Shown: piece after piece, positions 23,069-35,524 of the stretch
Layout of the letters: each line of letters opens with the position of its first letter
Numbering within the stretch: the stretch's first letter is position 1
Source of the DNA: Malus domestica
Lineage: Eukaryota > Streptophyta > Magnoliopsida > Rosales > Rosaceae
Assembly: GCF_042453785.1 (NCBI RefSeq)
Contig: NC_091673.1
Coordinates: forward strand, 8,763,001 to 8,827,000
Reading direction: 5' to 3'
Length of the DNA stretch: 64,000 bases
Position numbers and translations under genes: made by a program
The notes under the pieces: generated by a model
The model's input: only the letters and a program-made list of their open reading frames with translations
Told to the model about the DNA's origin: nothing
Databases searched by the model: none

Positions 23069-23659
23069 TGTGGATGCAAATTTCTTCCTCCTTGATCTTG
23101 TACAAAATTGCACCTACAAAACAAATAACATCTTAGGTCAAGGCCAAGAGCTTCACGCGCCCACGACGAATTTGGGGGGGGGGCTTTGGCCGAAGAACCT
23201 CCGATGCCAAAGTTAAAATTTTAAGGGAAAAGTGTTTAGAGAATTTGGAGAATTTTGCAAGAGTGTAGAACTTAGGTGTTTAGAGAAAATGGGGTAATAT
23301 ATATAGGGCATGGACAGCCCCCTTTGGAGAGATGTGATCGGCCCTTTGTGGCATTTTTGGGTGTAATTTGTAGTTAATTATCCAATTAATAGATTAATTA
23401 GGTAATAAATCAATTAATTAGCTAATTAATATAATTTGAAAGGAATGTTTTGGGGGTTACCTTGTGGAGAAGATTTGATGAGGATGGATGAAATCTGTTT
23501 TGAATAAATACCTATTTTGGGCACTTTTGACTTGATTGAAGGATGATTGTCCACTGCTCGCGCGTAGGAGTTCTAGTGTTCCTTGAGGGTAATTTTGTCT
23601 TTTTCACCCTAGAATCCACGTGTCGCCTTATATTTTTCTTGATGATTTTTGGCCCCACA
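23069..23659 (-). repeat. Right LTR
   Basis: Direct-repeat partner of 20446-21040, ending GGCCCCACA. Minus-strand reading places this LTR at the 5' side of the element. Confidence 0.85.
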
Positions 23660-23811
23660 TATGATACCAACACTAATAATTCACTTGAATATGGTATCAT
23701 TTGCTAAATCCACATGAAAAGCCATATGATTACAACCCAATCAGCCCATGGGACATTATCTATTTGACGTGGAGCACATATGGCCGTTGGACTTTACACA
23801 TGGCTCAACTT

Positions 23812-24060
23812 GCTCTAATACCATGAAGAAGTTGAGGTTTCACCATAAACCAATTGGCAATATGGGGAGTAACACAACCTCCTATAAGTCATTTGATGGT
23901 TTGGTCTCTTACCAATGTGATGGGATTTTGTCCTCACATTCTCACATTTATGTTTTGATTTTAATAAAGTAGGTCATTTTGTAGGGTTTAGGGAATATTA
24001 AGTCCTAAATTTACTAACACTCAATGAATGAAAAAGTAGTTGAGTCCCATGTTAAAATTA
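23812..24060 (-). mobile_element. LTR fragment with methionine-tRNA primer site
   Basis: On the minus strand TGGTATTAGAGCA (complement at about 23812-23824) matches a copia/TRIM primer-binding site. The sequence just before it (complement of TGAAGAAGTTGAGGTTTCAC) would be the LTR end. LTR-like sequence continues to about 24050 (GTTGAGTCCCATG). The inner part of the element is not seen to the left. Confidence 0.5.
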
Positions 24061-24070
24061 AGCATGCTAG

Positions 24071-24787
24071 ACTATCTCCAACCCTGGGTGGGAAAAAAAA
24101 AATTCTCAAAATTTGGGTCTATTTCTTCTCCGATGGGTGTATTTTAAGGTTGGGGAAAACAATTTTTGGAATTGGGGTAGGTATTTGGGTCTTGTATCCA
24201 CTTGAGTGAATAAGATTTTAGATGGAACTGAGACCCATTGTGGCAGCGAACCCATGTGAAATAGAGGGACAACAGAACTCGTGCATCAGTTTTACTGGCA
24301 CGGATGGTGGATGAAAATGTGCAGATGTGGTTTTATGACCGCATCCATCGGTTGTTGATCCTCTTGAGTTACCTTTTAAAGTCTGACGGCTCAAATCCAA
24401 TTTAATTAATTTTAATGGTAATAAAAAATTCCTACAACTTTAAATCTAACGGTCAAAATAATATTATTAATTAATCCAAATTAGAGCCGACACCAAAACT
24501 CTATAAATACCCCTCCATTGGTGCGTAATCCATAAAGATTAAAATAAAATAAAAAAACCTGCCATTTGAATTTTTTTACATCAAAATATTCGTAAAATAA
24601 AACAAGATAGATTATACAAAACCTAATTCCAAAATAATTAGCCGACAAAAAAAATTAAAGAAATACAAAAGTTTAACAAATTATAACATTGGGGTGCGTA
24701 ATATAGGCCATTACCCTTGGAGGAAAAGAATAGTAAAAAATACGAAGCTGTATTTTAGAATTTTTCACTCTAGGTTAGAGATAGTCT
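24071..24787. mobile_element. ~717-bp element with inverted GACTATCTCYAACC termini
   Basis: It starts GACTATCTCCAACCCTGGGT and ends with the inverse of GACTATCTCTAACCTAGAGT. Sequence next to both ends (AAATTCTC / AGAATTTTTC) also mirrors. TAAATACCCCTCCATTGGTG lies inside. No gene is visible and no exact target duplication was fixed. Confidence 0.6.
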
Positions 24788-24947
24788 TACCAAAACAACT
24801 AGATACGGGATCACCAAAAAAGTTGCTTATCTCATATACGAATAGTCAAGTGTCATTCTCGTTCTGACTTCTATTAAGTGAAATAAGTAAACATGCTTTA
24901 TAAATAGACAAGAATTTCATTCTAACAAAACTTAATTCGAAAATCAA

Positions 24948-25112
24948 ATTACGATTTGGTGATATTCCTCTTCGCTCAAAAGTGAGAGGTATTGAGTTCG
25001 AATCTCGTGGATAGCGAATTCTACCAAATTAGGCTACTTCTTAGGTGGTTTAGCTGAACTCACCATCTCTTTAGTGTAAAAATATCGATTTCCTCAAATA
25101 AAAAATCAAAAA
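24948..25112 (+). mobile_element. tRNA-derived SINE
   Basis: TTTGGTGATATTCCTCTTCG, then AAGTGAGAGGT and GAGTTCGAATCTCGTGG form a tRNA-like head with a good B box (GTTCGAATC). The body GCGAATTCTACCAAATTAGGC and CACC..CTTTAGTGTAAAAATATCG follow, and an A/T-rich tail ends the copy. The layout matches a SINE family I associate with apple relatives. It should be RNA polymerase III transcribed if active. Confidence 0.6.
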
Positions 25113-25290
25113 TCAAAAACCAAACGCCACTTAATGCTCTAAACTCTAAAAACATAAGAAAGAAAAAGTTGCACTCAATTCATTAGATGATGATTATTTT
25201 TTATTAAGTATGATTAGCATTTTAAAGAATGTTTTGCATTTAAATGGAGTTTGCTTGATTGTTGTATTTTATTGGGAGGTAATTATCTAA

Positions 25291-26108
25291 GGGAAGTTTT
25301 ATTTGAACCCATGCAACTTCTTTCTACACTCAGCTTAAATTTTAAATGAGAAGTGTCTTTTTGACCCTATTGCATTATTACCATAAAGTACAAAATGAAT
25401 TTAACAATAAAACAAAATTGTATCAACGAACCCAAAACCCAATAATCAAACTCTTACCATGATACAACCAAAAAACAAGCAAGATCCATGGTGAAAATTG
25501 CAACAAATGAAGGGAAAGCAGAAGAAAATATTTACCTTGCTGGGTGCACAGAATCATAGGATAATAGCTGGTAATGACGCTTATGCATAAATCCTTTCTC
25601 TTATCCCACGAGTAGGGACTATCTTCTGTCTGATCTTCGTGAAAATTGAAGGCCATCGCTGTCAAAGAAACACTCATTTTTTGGTTCTTCAGGTGCAAAT
25701 CTCAGCCTACTCTTTTATTTGTTACATGATCAATATTTGTTGCTGCATCATGCTCCACGAAAAAGAAAGGAGCAGATGAGATTTCCTTTGCTTACTCCAT
25801 TCTTGTAAGCTCAGGGGAGCATATTCTAAGAGATGACGAAGCTCCAATATTAAATGAAGAGGAGAAAGCGAGAGGAGAGAGGGAGACTTCGCCGTCACCG
25901 CAATCAGAAAACTCGGAAAGAACCCAAATTCAGTAAGTTAATATCATGGGTGTAAAGATAAATTTACATATTGAATTGAGTTTGTGAGGGTAGTTTAGGT
26001 AATAAATTTGGGTTTAAAAATATATTGATAGTTTAATTAAAAATAATATGGGTGTAGTGAGTAAACTGGGTGTAGATATAAGTTACGTGGGTTTAAATAA
26101 AATTTCCC
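25291..26108. mobile_element. 818-bp Mutator-like non-autonomous element
   Basis: Inverted ends GGGAAGTTTTATTTGAACCC and GGGAAATTTTATTTAAACCC (right end read inversely) continue for about 60 bp through CTACAC..AG. ATTATCTAA flanks both sides exactly (25282-25290 and 26109-26117), a 9-bp duplication typical of Mutator-like elements. The interior minus strand has an open frame, 25698-25423, with KMSVSLTAMAFNFHEDQTED, and a GTAAAT donor-like site after CCAGCAAG near 25540. It could be a captured exon. Confidence 0.85.
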
Positions 26109-26117
26109 ATTATCTAA

Positions 26118-26916
26118 TAATATTTGGTGCGGCGGGTGCCCCATGTCGCATACGAAGATCCCCCATATGGTCTGTTGACGAGTGTCAATGTGTCACAAAC
26201 CACGGTGACGCCAACGCCACGAATGGTATGATTAACTTATTCGCAGCTAATCTATTTGTTTAATTTTAATTGCATAAAAATTTGGCAATGCCATGCTTCT
26301 TTGAATCTTGCTCATGTCTTGGAAAAATGGCCAATCCCATGCCGATACCGCCACCGCAGCTGCCTCTCTATCAACTCTTTTACAAGCAGGGTGTGAATAT
26401 ACAAAATCTAAAACCGTGAATCACAAGTAATAAGCAATAGCAGCTACACCGATGGAAGCTAAAACATTAATAACTTGATTACCTTTCTAATAAGAAAACC
26501 ACACCACAAACTTTAGCGATAATTTTGGTGACACTCGTATTCAACACAGTGTGATCGTAACACTAAAAAGATTCTTGTGTGGAAAATTGCACGAGTAAAG
26601 AGGGTTTAGGCCCACTTGGTTTATTTAAGTGCCTCCTTAGGTTGTGCTTGTTCCATGTGTGTATCATGTGCAGATCCTGCAGAATAGTGGTTTTGGCAAG
26701 TGCTATGTTTCTGTATGGCCCTGCTATGCCCTTTAATGCGCCCATGTGATTTTCATTTGTTTGACTAGTTTAAGGTCTTTGCTAACCCAAAATAATACGC
26801 GGTGATATTCACACACTTAGTTAGTTTTTTGTTCTTCGATCGAATGAAATGAAGATAATTAATGGTTAAAAAATAATAAGAGTGTGAAAAGTAAAAATAG
26901 GTGACAAAAAAGATAA
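26118..26916. other. Intergenic, no gene
   Basis: No gene or clear repeat was recognised. Open frames are short and featureless. Confidence 0.4.
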
Positions 26917-27165
26917 TGGATTTGTTCTGAAGTGCTTTTAAAATGGCTGAAAGCGCTTTGGTGAATTTTTTTTTTTTGAAACCAATTCTTAGTAAAAATT
27001 CAAGTAGATTCTGAAGAAAAAAAACACTTTAAGTGCTTCCTGCAAGAAGCATAAAAAAAACACATATCTGGTGCTTCTTACAAAAAAACTTAAGTGCTTT
27101 TAAAACCCAATATCAATATCACAAAAAATATTATTTGTCATTTTAAAATCACTTACAAACCAGCC
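26917..27165. mobile_element. Tourist-like MITE, ~249 bp
   Basis: The left end TGGATTTGTTCTGAAGTGC and right end (inverse GGCTGGTTTGTAAGTGATTT) are related, and TAA flanks both sides (26914-26916, 27166-27168). The inside repeats AAGTGCTT and AGAAGCA words as in the element at 18331-18699. Confidence 0.65.
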
Positions 27166-29561
27166 TAATATGTTGCACTTGCAATGCAAATATATGGAAT
27201 CATAGATATGGTGGGTTGGTTCAAATAATCCATATTTTTATTCCATCGCCATTAAGTTAAGGATGGGGCCCTCCATTCCTCGTAGGCCGCTGAAGTGCGT
27301 AGCCGTCAAGGGGTCCGGGGTGGAATTTGATCCGACGGTGCATACTGCACAGAATATGAACAAGTTTGGCAAGTATTTTCCATTAAACATGTTGTCGAAT
27401 TATAAACTTGATGTACAATATGCCAAAGTTGTGGGGGTGGGGGAGGATGCCCATAAGTTCGGGTAATATTAAATGAAATACATTTCTTATACCCAAAATT
27501 TTCTAAAAGCGATTTTGTTTCACCTACAATAAAATCATCTTGAATATTTAAGCACTTATATTGTTTTTTCTTCAAATGTTGTCGGAAGCGTTTCAGGTCA
27601 TTTTAACAAAAAGTGTCAAATAAGTTATTAGTTAAGGTTGCCAAGTCTCGTGCTATTTTGATGTACTATTCTCTTTCTTGAGTTTCGGTCCACATTTATA
27701 TAAAAGATATTTGATTACTATACTTGTCTATTGATCACTTAAACTGTGAAGAACTGTGACTACATTAAGATTTTGGATACCAACAGCTGACGTTAACCTT
27801 CATGCCACCTTGACTATCACTTGCGCGTTTTCTCACACCTTGGTGCTTGTTGTCTCGACTCCTGCACTGGTGTTTGGCTTTATTCAATGCCAACGTTGTC
27901 GGTGATTTGTCCGTTACAAAATTAAGAAAGAAATTAAATAAAAGAAGCACTTTAGGATATTTCAGAAATTCATAGAGGAACATAGTGGTGAGAAACTAAG
28001 AAAGTCATGATGTGTTGTAATTTTTGTTTATATTAAGAACTGTAAAACACACGAGACATTTTAACTCGACAATACCTGTCACTCAATCTAGTACGTAACA
28101 AACGTTTTCCAATACAATGACATATTAAACCTATGTTCTTTCTCGTACTAAAGGTCAAATTGGACAAAAGGGGATTCATCCAGCTTGGGACAGCCCTACT
28201 AGAAGCAGAAAGCTCTTTATATATATATATATATATATTTTTTTTTTTTAAATTCCCCTCAGAATTTTGGGACAATAATACAATGAATGAGATAGATGAG
28301 ACTTGCTGAGGTTTCCTTAAAATAAATCTTCTAGATTGGAAAAATGAAAAAAATGAAAAAAAAATGAAAAAAATCCCAACAAAAAATCCTCCTAGATTTC
28401 GAATAATTAAGAAATAAGGGTAGGGTTCCCTAACTCGGAGGGACGACGGATCCCCTAAAGCTGAAAAGCACAGCATAATCCTACTCGATTTCCATCTTAT
28501 TAGAGAGAGAGTGTGTGTGCATAGACAAAACACAAATGGATAAGGTTTGACCCCAAAAAATAAAGACAAAAGGATAAAGTAGTAGATTAATCTAATCCAT
28601 ACACTAAAACCAAACGAGCCTAACCCTAGGTCCCTAATCATTTAAAACACGTCATTAGTACTAGTCTAATTTGTACGACCAGTTTACAGGCGGCTAAAAG
28701 GATCGATTTAAAAAAAGAAATAAAAAAAGAAGAGAGATTATGCTTATTAGATGGATTGACATTAGTCACATTACACTATTTTTCTCACTTTATGCTCAAT
28801 TTCGATTCTCCTTCTCCTTCTCGTTGACAATCCGAGTTTGAATTCGTCTTCCCATATATTAGAGAATCATAGTACGTCAAGAAATAGTATAATCAAAATA
28901 AGAAAGAGAAAAATTAGCCGCCTTCTTTTCTTGAGAATGAACGAGAGAGAATAACAGGGAAAGACCAAGTTTATGAGGGTGAGATCGGCCCCACTTGGCA
29001 CTCACTCACTTAATACTCGCGTGCGCCTCTAATTTTTTATTTTTTAATATTTTGTTTCCATTTCGATATTTTCAATTTTATAATAATTTCAATGGATCAT
29101 ATCTAAATCACCCGAGATACGGCCATACTTATTATTTATTTGTACATTTTCTCCACCAGCAAGTCACTAATACATATGAGTTTTATCTTTATTAGAGAGA
29201 AGTGGTATAAATACATGGTAAAAATAGTATTTTAGATCGCTGATTAACAAAAAAATATTTGTCAACTAAAAGAATATGAGAATAACAAATTAACCCTGTC
29301 AACAAAGCTAAAAAAAATATAACAAAAAGAGAAATATATCAATTACCCGCATCTTCTCTTTCACGTTTTTTCCCGAATAACATACACTTTTAAGATCGAA
29401 ATAGTTATTCAGAAACTTTTTTACCACCGCTTTGGTGACAAAAAGTCGTTTGAATGTTGTGAAAATCTTAACGACCATTTTATATTCTCTCTTGATGTGA
29501 ATTTTGGTTTTACAATATTGATAATCAGACATAGTATCTATGCTATGACTAATATAAATTA
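27166..29561. other. Intergenic; TA microsatellite, no gene
   Basis: No supported gene was found. The 202-codon minus-strand frame at 28033-28641 is low-complexity translation of A/T-rich DNA and includes a (TA)n run at about 28217-28238 and T/A homopolymers. I do not treat it as real. Confidence 0.45.
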
Positions 29562-29715
29562 GGGAACTTTAACGAAAATCTCTCGGTACTGTTCATTTTA
29601 ACGAAAAACCACATTTTTACACTAAAAAGTCAATCCTGTTACTATTCACTTTACCCTTTATTTTGTCTTTATCATTAAAACTCAAAGTTTTCAAATCCTT
29701 TTCATTAGTTTTCTT
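29562..29715. mobile_element. 154-bp MITE, copy 2, with 9-bp target duplication
   Basis: Near-identical to 7513-7661: GGGAACTTTAACGAAAATC, ACACTAAAAAGTCAATCCTG and CTTTACCCTTTATTTTGTC. TATAAATTA flanks both sides exactly (29553-29561 and 29716-29724). It ends about 290 bp upstream of the ACR4-like start codon. Confidence 0.88.
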
Positions 29716-30005
29716 TATAAATTATTATAATATTTTTGTTAATTATATTTTGTTGTTTTGTCCCTCCAAAACTCTTGGTCCAGCTCAAGAGCCACCACCA
29801 CCCAACCAACACTAAACACACAGCCACACACAAAACCACCCCCTCCCCCCCTCCCCTCATTACATTTTTATGAAGCTACCCAGAAACTCCCAGAGACTGA
29901 GAGAAGAAAGAACAAAAGCTCCAACCTTTTCTCCTTTTTTCCCATCAGTTTTTACCGTTCTGGAATCCCAATAACTGAATTGCCTCTCCCATTTCGTTCT
30001 CCCCT

Positions 30006-32458
30006 ATGGATTGTTGGTCCCCTTCTCTCGCCGTCGACGACGAGTTCGAGAAGCTCGCCATGAGAATCAACCCCCCGATGTAAATTCACTCTCCTATTCG
30101 TTTCTGGGATTTTTCGGGGTCGAATTGTTTGCTCTAAAAAAATGGGTTTTGCTTGTTTTCTTGAAATATCAATGTTTCTTGAGCTGAAATTCTCCATTTT
30201 TTTTACTGTTTTCTGATATGTTTTCTTGCTGATATGGGAATTATAGGGTTACAGTTGATAATGCATCGGGCAGGAAAGCCACTCTGATTAAGGTATCTGA
30301 CTGAATTTCTTGAATTGTATTCTGCAAGGAATCCAAAAGGGTCACTATTTTCTTAATTTTTTATTATATAATTTTAACAATGGTTTTTTGTTTTTTTTTG
30401 ATAAATTTGTAGGTAGACAGTGCGAATAAGCGTGGGAGTTTGCTGGAGGTGGTTCAGGTTCTGAATGATTTGAATCTCATTATAAGAAGAGCTTATATTT
30501 CTTCTGATGGCGAATGGTTCATGGATGGTGAGCTTTTTTTTTTTTTTTTTTTTAATTTTTTATAATTTGAGTTTTTCAGGTACTGTGTTATCCCAAATTC
30601 GTAATATTTATGATTGAATTTCTTGTTTTTAATGAATGTTTTGCAGTTTTTCATGTCACTGACCAACAGGGGAATAAGCTCTCTGATGACGGAATCGCGG
30701 AACGCATTCAACAGGTAGATCCCAGGAACTAATAGCTCTGTTTCTTCTAGTTTACCAAATATGGAATTCCGGTGTAATGGCGAAATTGAGAATGGGGTTT
30801 AGACTGATATTTAATAGGTGGAATTTACAGTGGGAACTGTTATTAGCACTTCAAAAATCTCATTCTACACCCTCTTTCTTTCTAATTATAGAAAGTCTGA
30901 AGTGCCAAATGAGATTTTTGGAGTGCTAATAACAATTCCCTTTATAGCAAACTTGATTAATCGCTGCATCTTTTAGCTTTATCATGGTATAATTTGCCCG
31001 AGTCTTGTTGCATTTATTAACTAAGTATTAGTATCGATTTGCATATGTTCGCATTTTAAAGCAAGGTTCACTTTGTTGGCGGATGACAAAGAAGAAAAGT
31101 GCTTGGTTTTTGGTTTGTGCTTGAAATAAGTTGCAAAATTATATGTGAATCCATGTAAGTTCTAAGTCATTTTGATTATTGAATTCAAATTTTGCAGTCA
31201 CTGGGACCAAGAGCACGAAGCTTCCGATCCTTGAGAAGGTCCGTGGGTGTCCAAGCTGCCGCAGAACACACTACTATTGAATTGACTGGAAGGGACAGGC
31301 CAGGCTTGCTTTCTGAAGTTTTTGCTGTTCTTTCGAACCTCAAATGCAATGTGGTTGCTGGAGAAGTCTGGACTCACAATTCAAGAATGGCATCAGTTGT
31401 GTACATCACCGACGAGGAAACTGGGAGGCCCATTGATGATCCTGAGCATCTTACCAAGATCAAACAGCTTCTCCTTTATGTGCTTAAGGGGGACAGAGAT
31501 AAGCGCAGTGCCAACACCGCTGTTTCTGTTGGTTCCACACATAAGGAGAGGAGGCTTCACCAGATGATGTACGCTGATCGTGATTATGACATGGATAATG
31601 CGGACTCTGTAGCCAGTGACCGTAGCAAACCACTTGTAACCGTTGAAAATTGTGTCGATAAAGGATATACTGTTGTGAACTTGAGGTGTCCAGACCGTCC
31701 TAAGTTGCTCTTTGACACGGTGTGCACTTTAACAGATATGGAGTATGTGGTTTATCATGCAACTGTGATTGCTGAAGGACCAGAGGCTTATCAGGTTTTC
31801 CTTGTTTCCCTCAAGTTGTGTTTTTATTTGTTTTTTCCTGGTTGCAGTAGTTAGGTTAATTTGATTATTGTAATGAACACAAATATCTAATTCTTTTAAC
31901 ATTGTAAATTTGTGTGATAGGAATATTATATAAGACATACCGACGGCTGCCCTATTAGTTCTGAAGGAGAAAGGCAGAGGGTTATCCATTGCTTGGAAGC
32001 TGCTATTAGACGACGGACTTCTGAGGTATAGACACACTGGAATTTCTATTTCGAAATATACTTTTCCCAATTTCACATAGCATTTTGAAGTTAATGCATC
32101 ATTTCTAATGCAGGGTATAAGACTAGAGCTTTGTGGTGATGACAGAGCCGGCCTTCTTTCTGATGTGACACGCATATTTAGAGAAAACGGTCTTTCAGTC
32201 ACCCGAGCTGAGGTTACAACCAGGGGCTCCCAAGCTGTGAATGTATTCTATGTGACCGATGCATCTGGAAATCAAGTCAAGAGCGAGACAATTGAAGCAG
32301 TTCGGCAAGAGATTGGCTTGGCATTACTGAGTCTGCAAGACGACTTCTGTTCAAAATCTCCACCGCAGGAGAGTGGGAGATTCTCTTTGGGCAATCTCTT
32401 TCGCACTAGGTCGGAGAAGTTCCTTTACAACCTGGGTTTGATAAAGTCATGTTCTTGA
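30006..32458 (+). CDS. ACR4: ACT domain-repeat protein, ACR4-like
   Basis: Plant ACR proteins carry four ACT modules without an attached enzyme and are thought to sense amino acids. Exons by hand: 30006-30079, 30247-30292, 30413-30527, 30647-30714, 31198-31794, 31921-32025, 32114-32458. All are in phase and give 449 residues. The N-terminus [20 protein letters not shown] is the family signature. Module 1 covers about 33-105 ([20 protein letters not shown]), module 2 about 125-205 ([20 protein letters not shown]), module 3 about 255-330 ([18 protein letters not shown]), and module 4 about 340-415 ([20 protein letters not shown]). Each repeats the D-RPGLL-type ligand loop. It ends with a short Ser/Arg-rich tail. 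The assignment to ACR4 rather than ACR3/5 rests on the N- and C-terminal likeness to ACR4 as I remember it. Confidence 0.94.
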
Positions 32459-33224
32459 GCGTCTCATTAGGCAAACTAGGTCCGTTGTCTCTGTCTAATG
32501 TCTGTATGTTAGGACGCTTTTCGGTTAGTTGTAAATCGTGCTCTCTGAAGTTGCAATGCAAAGCTTCCGGTCAATCCCTTCGTTGATCTCGAGTCCGGCC
32601 TGGAACTTGTCAATCAGAATTCCGACGTGTACGGTTTAGTGTGCAACTGTACATATATTCTACTGCTACAGAATCTCAAACCTGGTATATTGGGTAAACT
32701 GGAAAGTAAAACTGTAAAATCAATTTTCTTTTTGAGGGTTTGAGTAAGCCGTCGAGATTGAGCTGCTGTTGCAAATATGATTAAACAAGTGCTTTTGTGA
32801 CACCGCAAGAAGTGCTTTTTGTGACACTGCACATTTGGACATGGTTGGCAATTCAGCTTGAACGAACAGGGGATTTTTAGTTGAGTGCTGCCGTGGCAGG
32901 TGTGTTTGAAAGTCGTGGGTGTGCCACATAGTGCTTTTGACTAGGTAAGGTCACTAAGGGAACATTATCCTTTGCAACAATCAACAAATATCCGGCCTCA
33001 AAGGTATCAATCACTACTAATTACTATAACACAAAAAAATTTGGATTTGGGTTTTCGACCGAGTCATTTATTGTAAAAGCTTTTAATATAATATAAATTT
33101 ATTGACGTTTCTCTTTGAACTTTGACAACTATACATGAATAAGCAACCGTTCACTAGTCGTTGATGCAATGTCATCTCGCTTTCTAGAGTTGCTTATTCT
33201 AGTTGCTAAATCCCACTTTACTTT
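32459..33224 (+). other. ACR4-like 3' untranslated region and spacer
   Basis: No gene. A short repeat of AAGAAGTGCTTTTTGTGACA type occurs twice near 32790-32830 (GTGCTTTTGTGACACCGC and GTGCTTTTTGTGACACTGC). Confidence 0.4.
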
Positions 33225-33560
33225 TGTTTATATCATATTTAGGGTCTCGTATTTAGACCTCGTATAAATATTCGGAGGACTTAAATGTAATTATGTAATA
33301 AAGGAATGGGCAAATATGTAATTAGGGGAGGAGCCCTTATTCTATAAAAGGGTCTCCTCACCCTCACAAACCCTAAGCCTCTCACCCCCTCTCAAAGCTC
33401 TCACATTATAGAGCTCCTTCTCTCTCTCTCTCCCTCAAATAAATACAATCAGTGTAGACGTAGCCCAAACCTTGGATGAACCACGATACATCTTGTGTTA
33501 TTTACATTATTTGCAAATTCACGGTCGGATTTACGTTATTCCAAGACCTCCGATTTTGTG
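33225..33560 (+). mobile_element. Solo-LTR-like block with TATA box
   Basis: CTATAAAAGGGTCTCC at 33342-33357 followed by CCCTCACAAACCCTAAGCC, a CTCTCTCTCTC run, AATAAATAC and GTAGACGTAGCCC..GAACCACGATACATC is the layout of the R-U5 end of a plant LTR. I find no second LTR or coding region, so it is a solo LTR or relic. The limits are approximate. Confidence 0.5.
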
Positions 33561-35524
33561 CATCAACAACTTTATATAATTTGTACCATTCTTCAATTAT
33601 AATATGCTTCACAATAATGTTTAAAGAAGAAAATTGGGGAATAAATGCCGTTGAAAAGGAAATTGTGAATATCTATGACAAGAGGGACAAGCAAATGATG
33701 AGGGAAATCAAACATCATTATGAAGTAATTAACACGCAATTAAGAGTGACTGATTGATGCGGATATGATTAAGATAAGCACAATGATTCTATCATGGGAG
33801 TTTAAAACGACATGAGTTTAATTGAATGAATTGAATGAATCAAAAGTCCAATGCCGACAGGATCTCAACGGAGCAGAAGGGGGGGCGTCACGAATCTCCA
33901 CGCCAACATGATCCGTCGCTTTCCCAATTTTACTGTCGTCTTTTAGGCTCTTTTTATAGCTGTTTTTGCTGGTGATGGTTTCGGACTCTACCTGCGACGT
34001 GGCGCGATCCTGGCCGACAGACAGCCGTCAGTACATGTGGGAACCCGTCGCTGCATTTGATGCCAGTGGACCACTGGCCGGGGCTGCCATGCATGCAGGG
34101 AGTGGGCCCTTAATCGAAACGGAGTTTGGGAGGAGCCACCACAGAGGATCACGTGGTCCGGATCGTATCGAATCCACCTCGACGCATGTGCGACAAGGCG
34201 TGATTATTAGATAAATTTTTTAGTATGTTCGAAACACATTGTATCACCATTTTTGCATAGAGAGATACCTTTTATTAATATTATTTGTTTATGAATTATG
34301 GTTAATTTCTACGTTACCCCCAGATGTTTTTGGTTTTTCTACTTTAGCCTTCAACGTTTTCTGGTCTTTTAAGTTGGTGTTTTGCAAGTGAGAGGGAGAG
34401 CGTGTGCTTAATATTAGGGTATCTTCATGGTACTATCGTCTCAAACGTAATAGAAAAAAGAGTGTGCTTAATAAAGATCTAAAGCAGCTTTGTTTGTAAA
34501 GTTAATCGAATAACACGTGATCATTTTTTAAAGACATTTCGGTAACGCATCTACTTTAACCAAAATACCCTTAATACATGGGGGTACATTTAAATATATC
34601 TTACTTAAGCGTTTTAAAAGTTTTCAAAACACTTTATTAACATAGAACATTAGCCCCTTCTTTTTCCTCTCTCTCATCCATTTTCACTGTCTACAGAAGT
34701 TGTGACATTTTTGGTGCCAATCTGAAATGTTTTTCTGTTGACGTAGTCAGCACTTCGGTTTGTACTACTAAAAAATGAATCAAACTTAACTACACTCATC
34801 ACCAACGTTATCAACTTTTGTAACCGACGTTCCTTAGTCCTTATTTCATACATTCTTAAGAAGTTTACGGACCAACAAAAATGAAAGCAAAAATTGACCT
34901 TGGTCTCCCCTTCCACGTGTATTGACCTTCAATTCCGAAACGAGATAGATTTTTCAACCTGCCAAAATCTGGTACGAAATATCATATGTTATTATATAAT
35001 TAAAAGAATTTTTTTAAATGTTTCTTTAATTGTATTGTGACATGTGGTATTTCGTTCCCGAAACAAATGCCAACAACACGTAGGGCTCACTCACTCACCA
35101 GCCATCATAGCTAGCTAGCTTGTAGGCATGCCTGCGCATCTAGCCCCATGTTAGCTTTAGGCTTCTTTATATCTAAAATTTATAAAATCTTTAACGATAG
35201 TTACTTGCTTTTTTGTCGGGATGCATTCTGCCAAAATCAAATATATTATTCTTTTTTATTTAAGATATTATGTATAATGTAGATCAAAATACTGAAACAT
35301 GTCAAAAAGCAAGAAACAAATTGGGAAAAAAATTTCAAGGCAGGCTTGGATGACACCTACCCCATGGGGTAGCAGTAAACTTTTGACCTCCAAGTCAAAC
35401 GGTACGCAAAAATAAAGATGGTGAGCCCAAGAAATACATCCATCGAAGTTCGAACACCAAACTTAATATTGTTAGAGTAAAGAGAAGTTCAATCCTTCAT
35501 AGTTCAGACATTCAATAAGAAAAT
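33561..35524. other. Intergenic, no gene
   Basis: A GC-richer island at about 33850-34200 contains a 82-codon open frame with no recognisable family. It includes CACGTGGTCCGG and could be an old gene flank. The rest is AT-rich with no clear elements. Confidence 0.4.

Larger units (their letters stand above)
20446..23659 (-). mobile_element. Non-autonomous LTR retrotransposon with two ~590-bp LTRs
   Basis: A direct repeat of about 590 bp, 20446-21040 and 23069-23659, begins TGTAGATGC/TGTGGATGC and ends CTCCACA/CCCCACA, so both copies run TG..CA. They match almost throughout, including CTTTGGCCGAAGAACCTCCG and TTGTAGTTAATT. The ~2.0-kb interior has little coding capacity and several tandem repeats. 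An RNase H-like remnant reads on the minus strand. Next to the right LTR the minus strand reads GATGCTTTCATTGAGAG, a possible primer-binding region. No exact flanking duplication was found (GATAA on the left, TATGA on the right). Confidence 0.85.

Noticed and set aside
28033..28641. 202-codon minus-strand open frame
   Set aside because: It crosses a (TA)n run and homopolymers, has no recognisable domain and strong low-complexity composition.
29758..30063. 101-codon frame overlapping the ACR4-like start
   Set aside because: It is in another frame of the 5' leader and exon 1; the ACR4-type N-terminus fixes the correct frame.
33966..34214. 82-codon frame in a GC-richer island as a gene
   Set aside because: No domain, splice pattern or recognised family; might be an old gene flank but not supportable.
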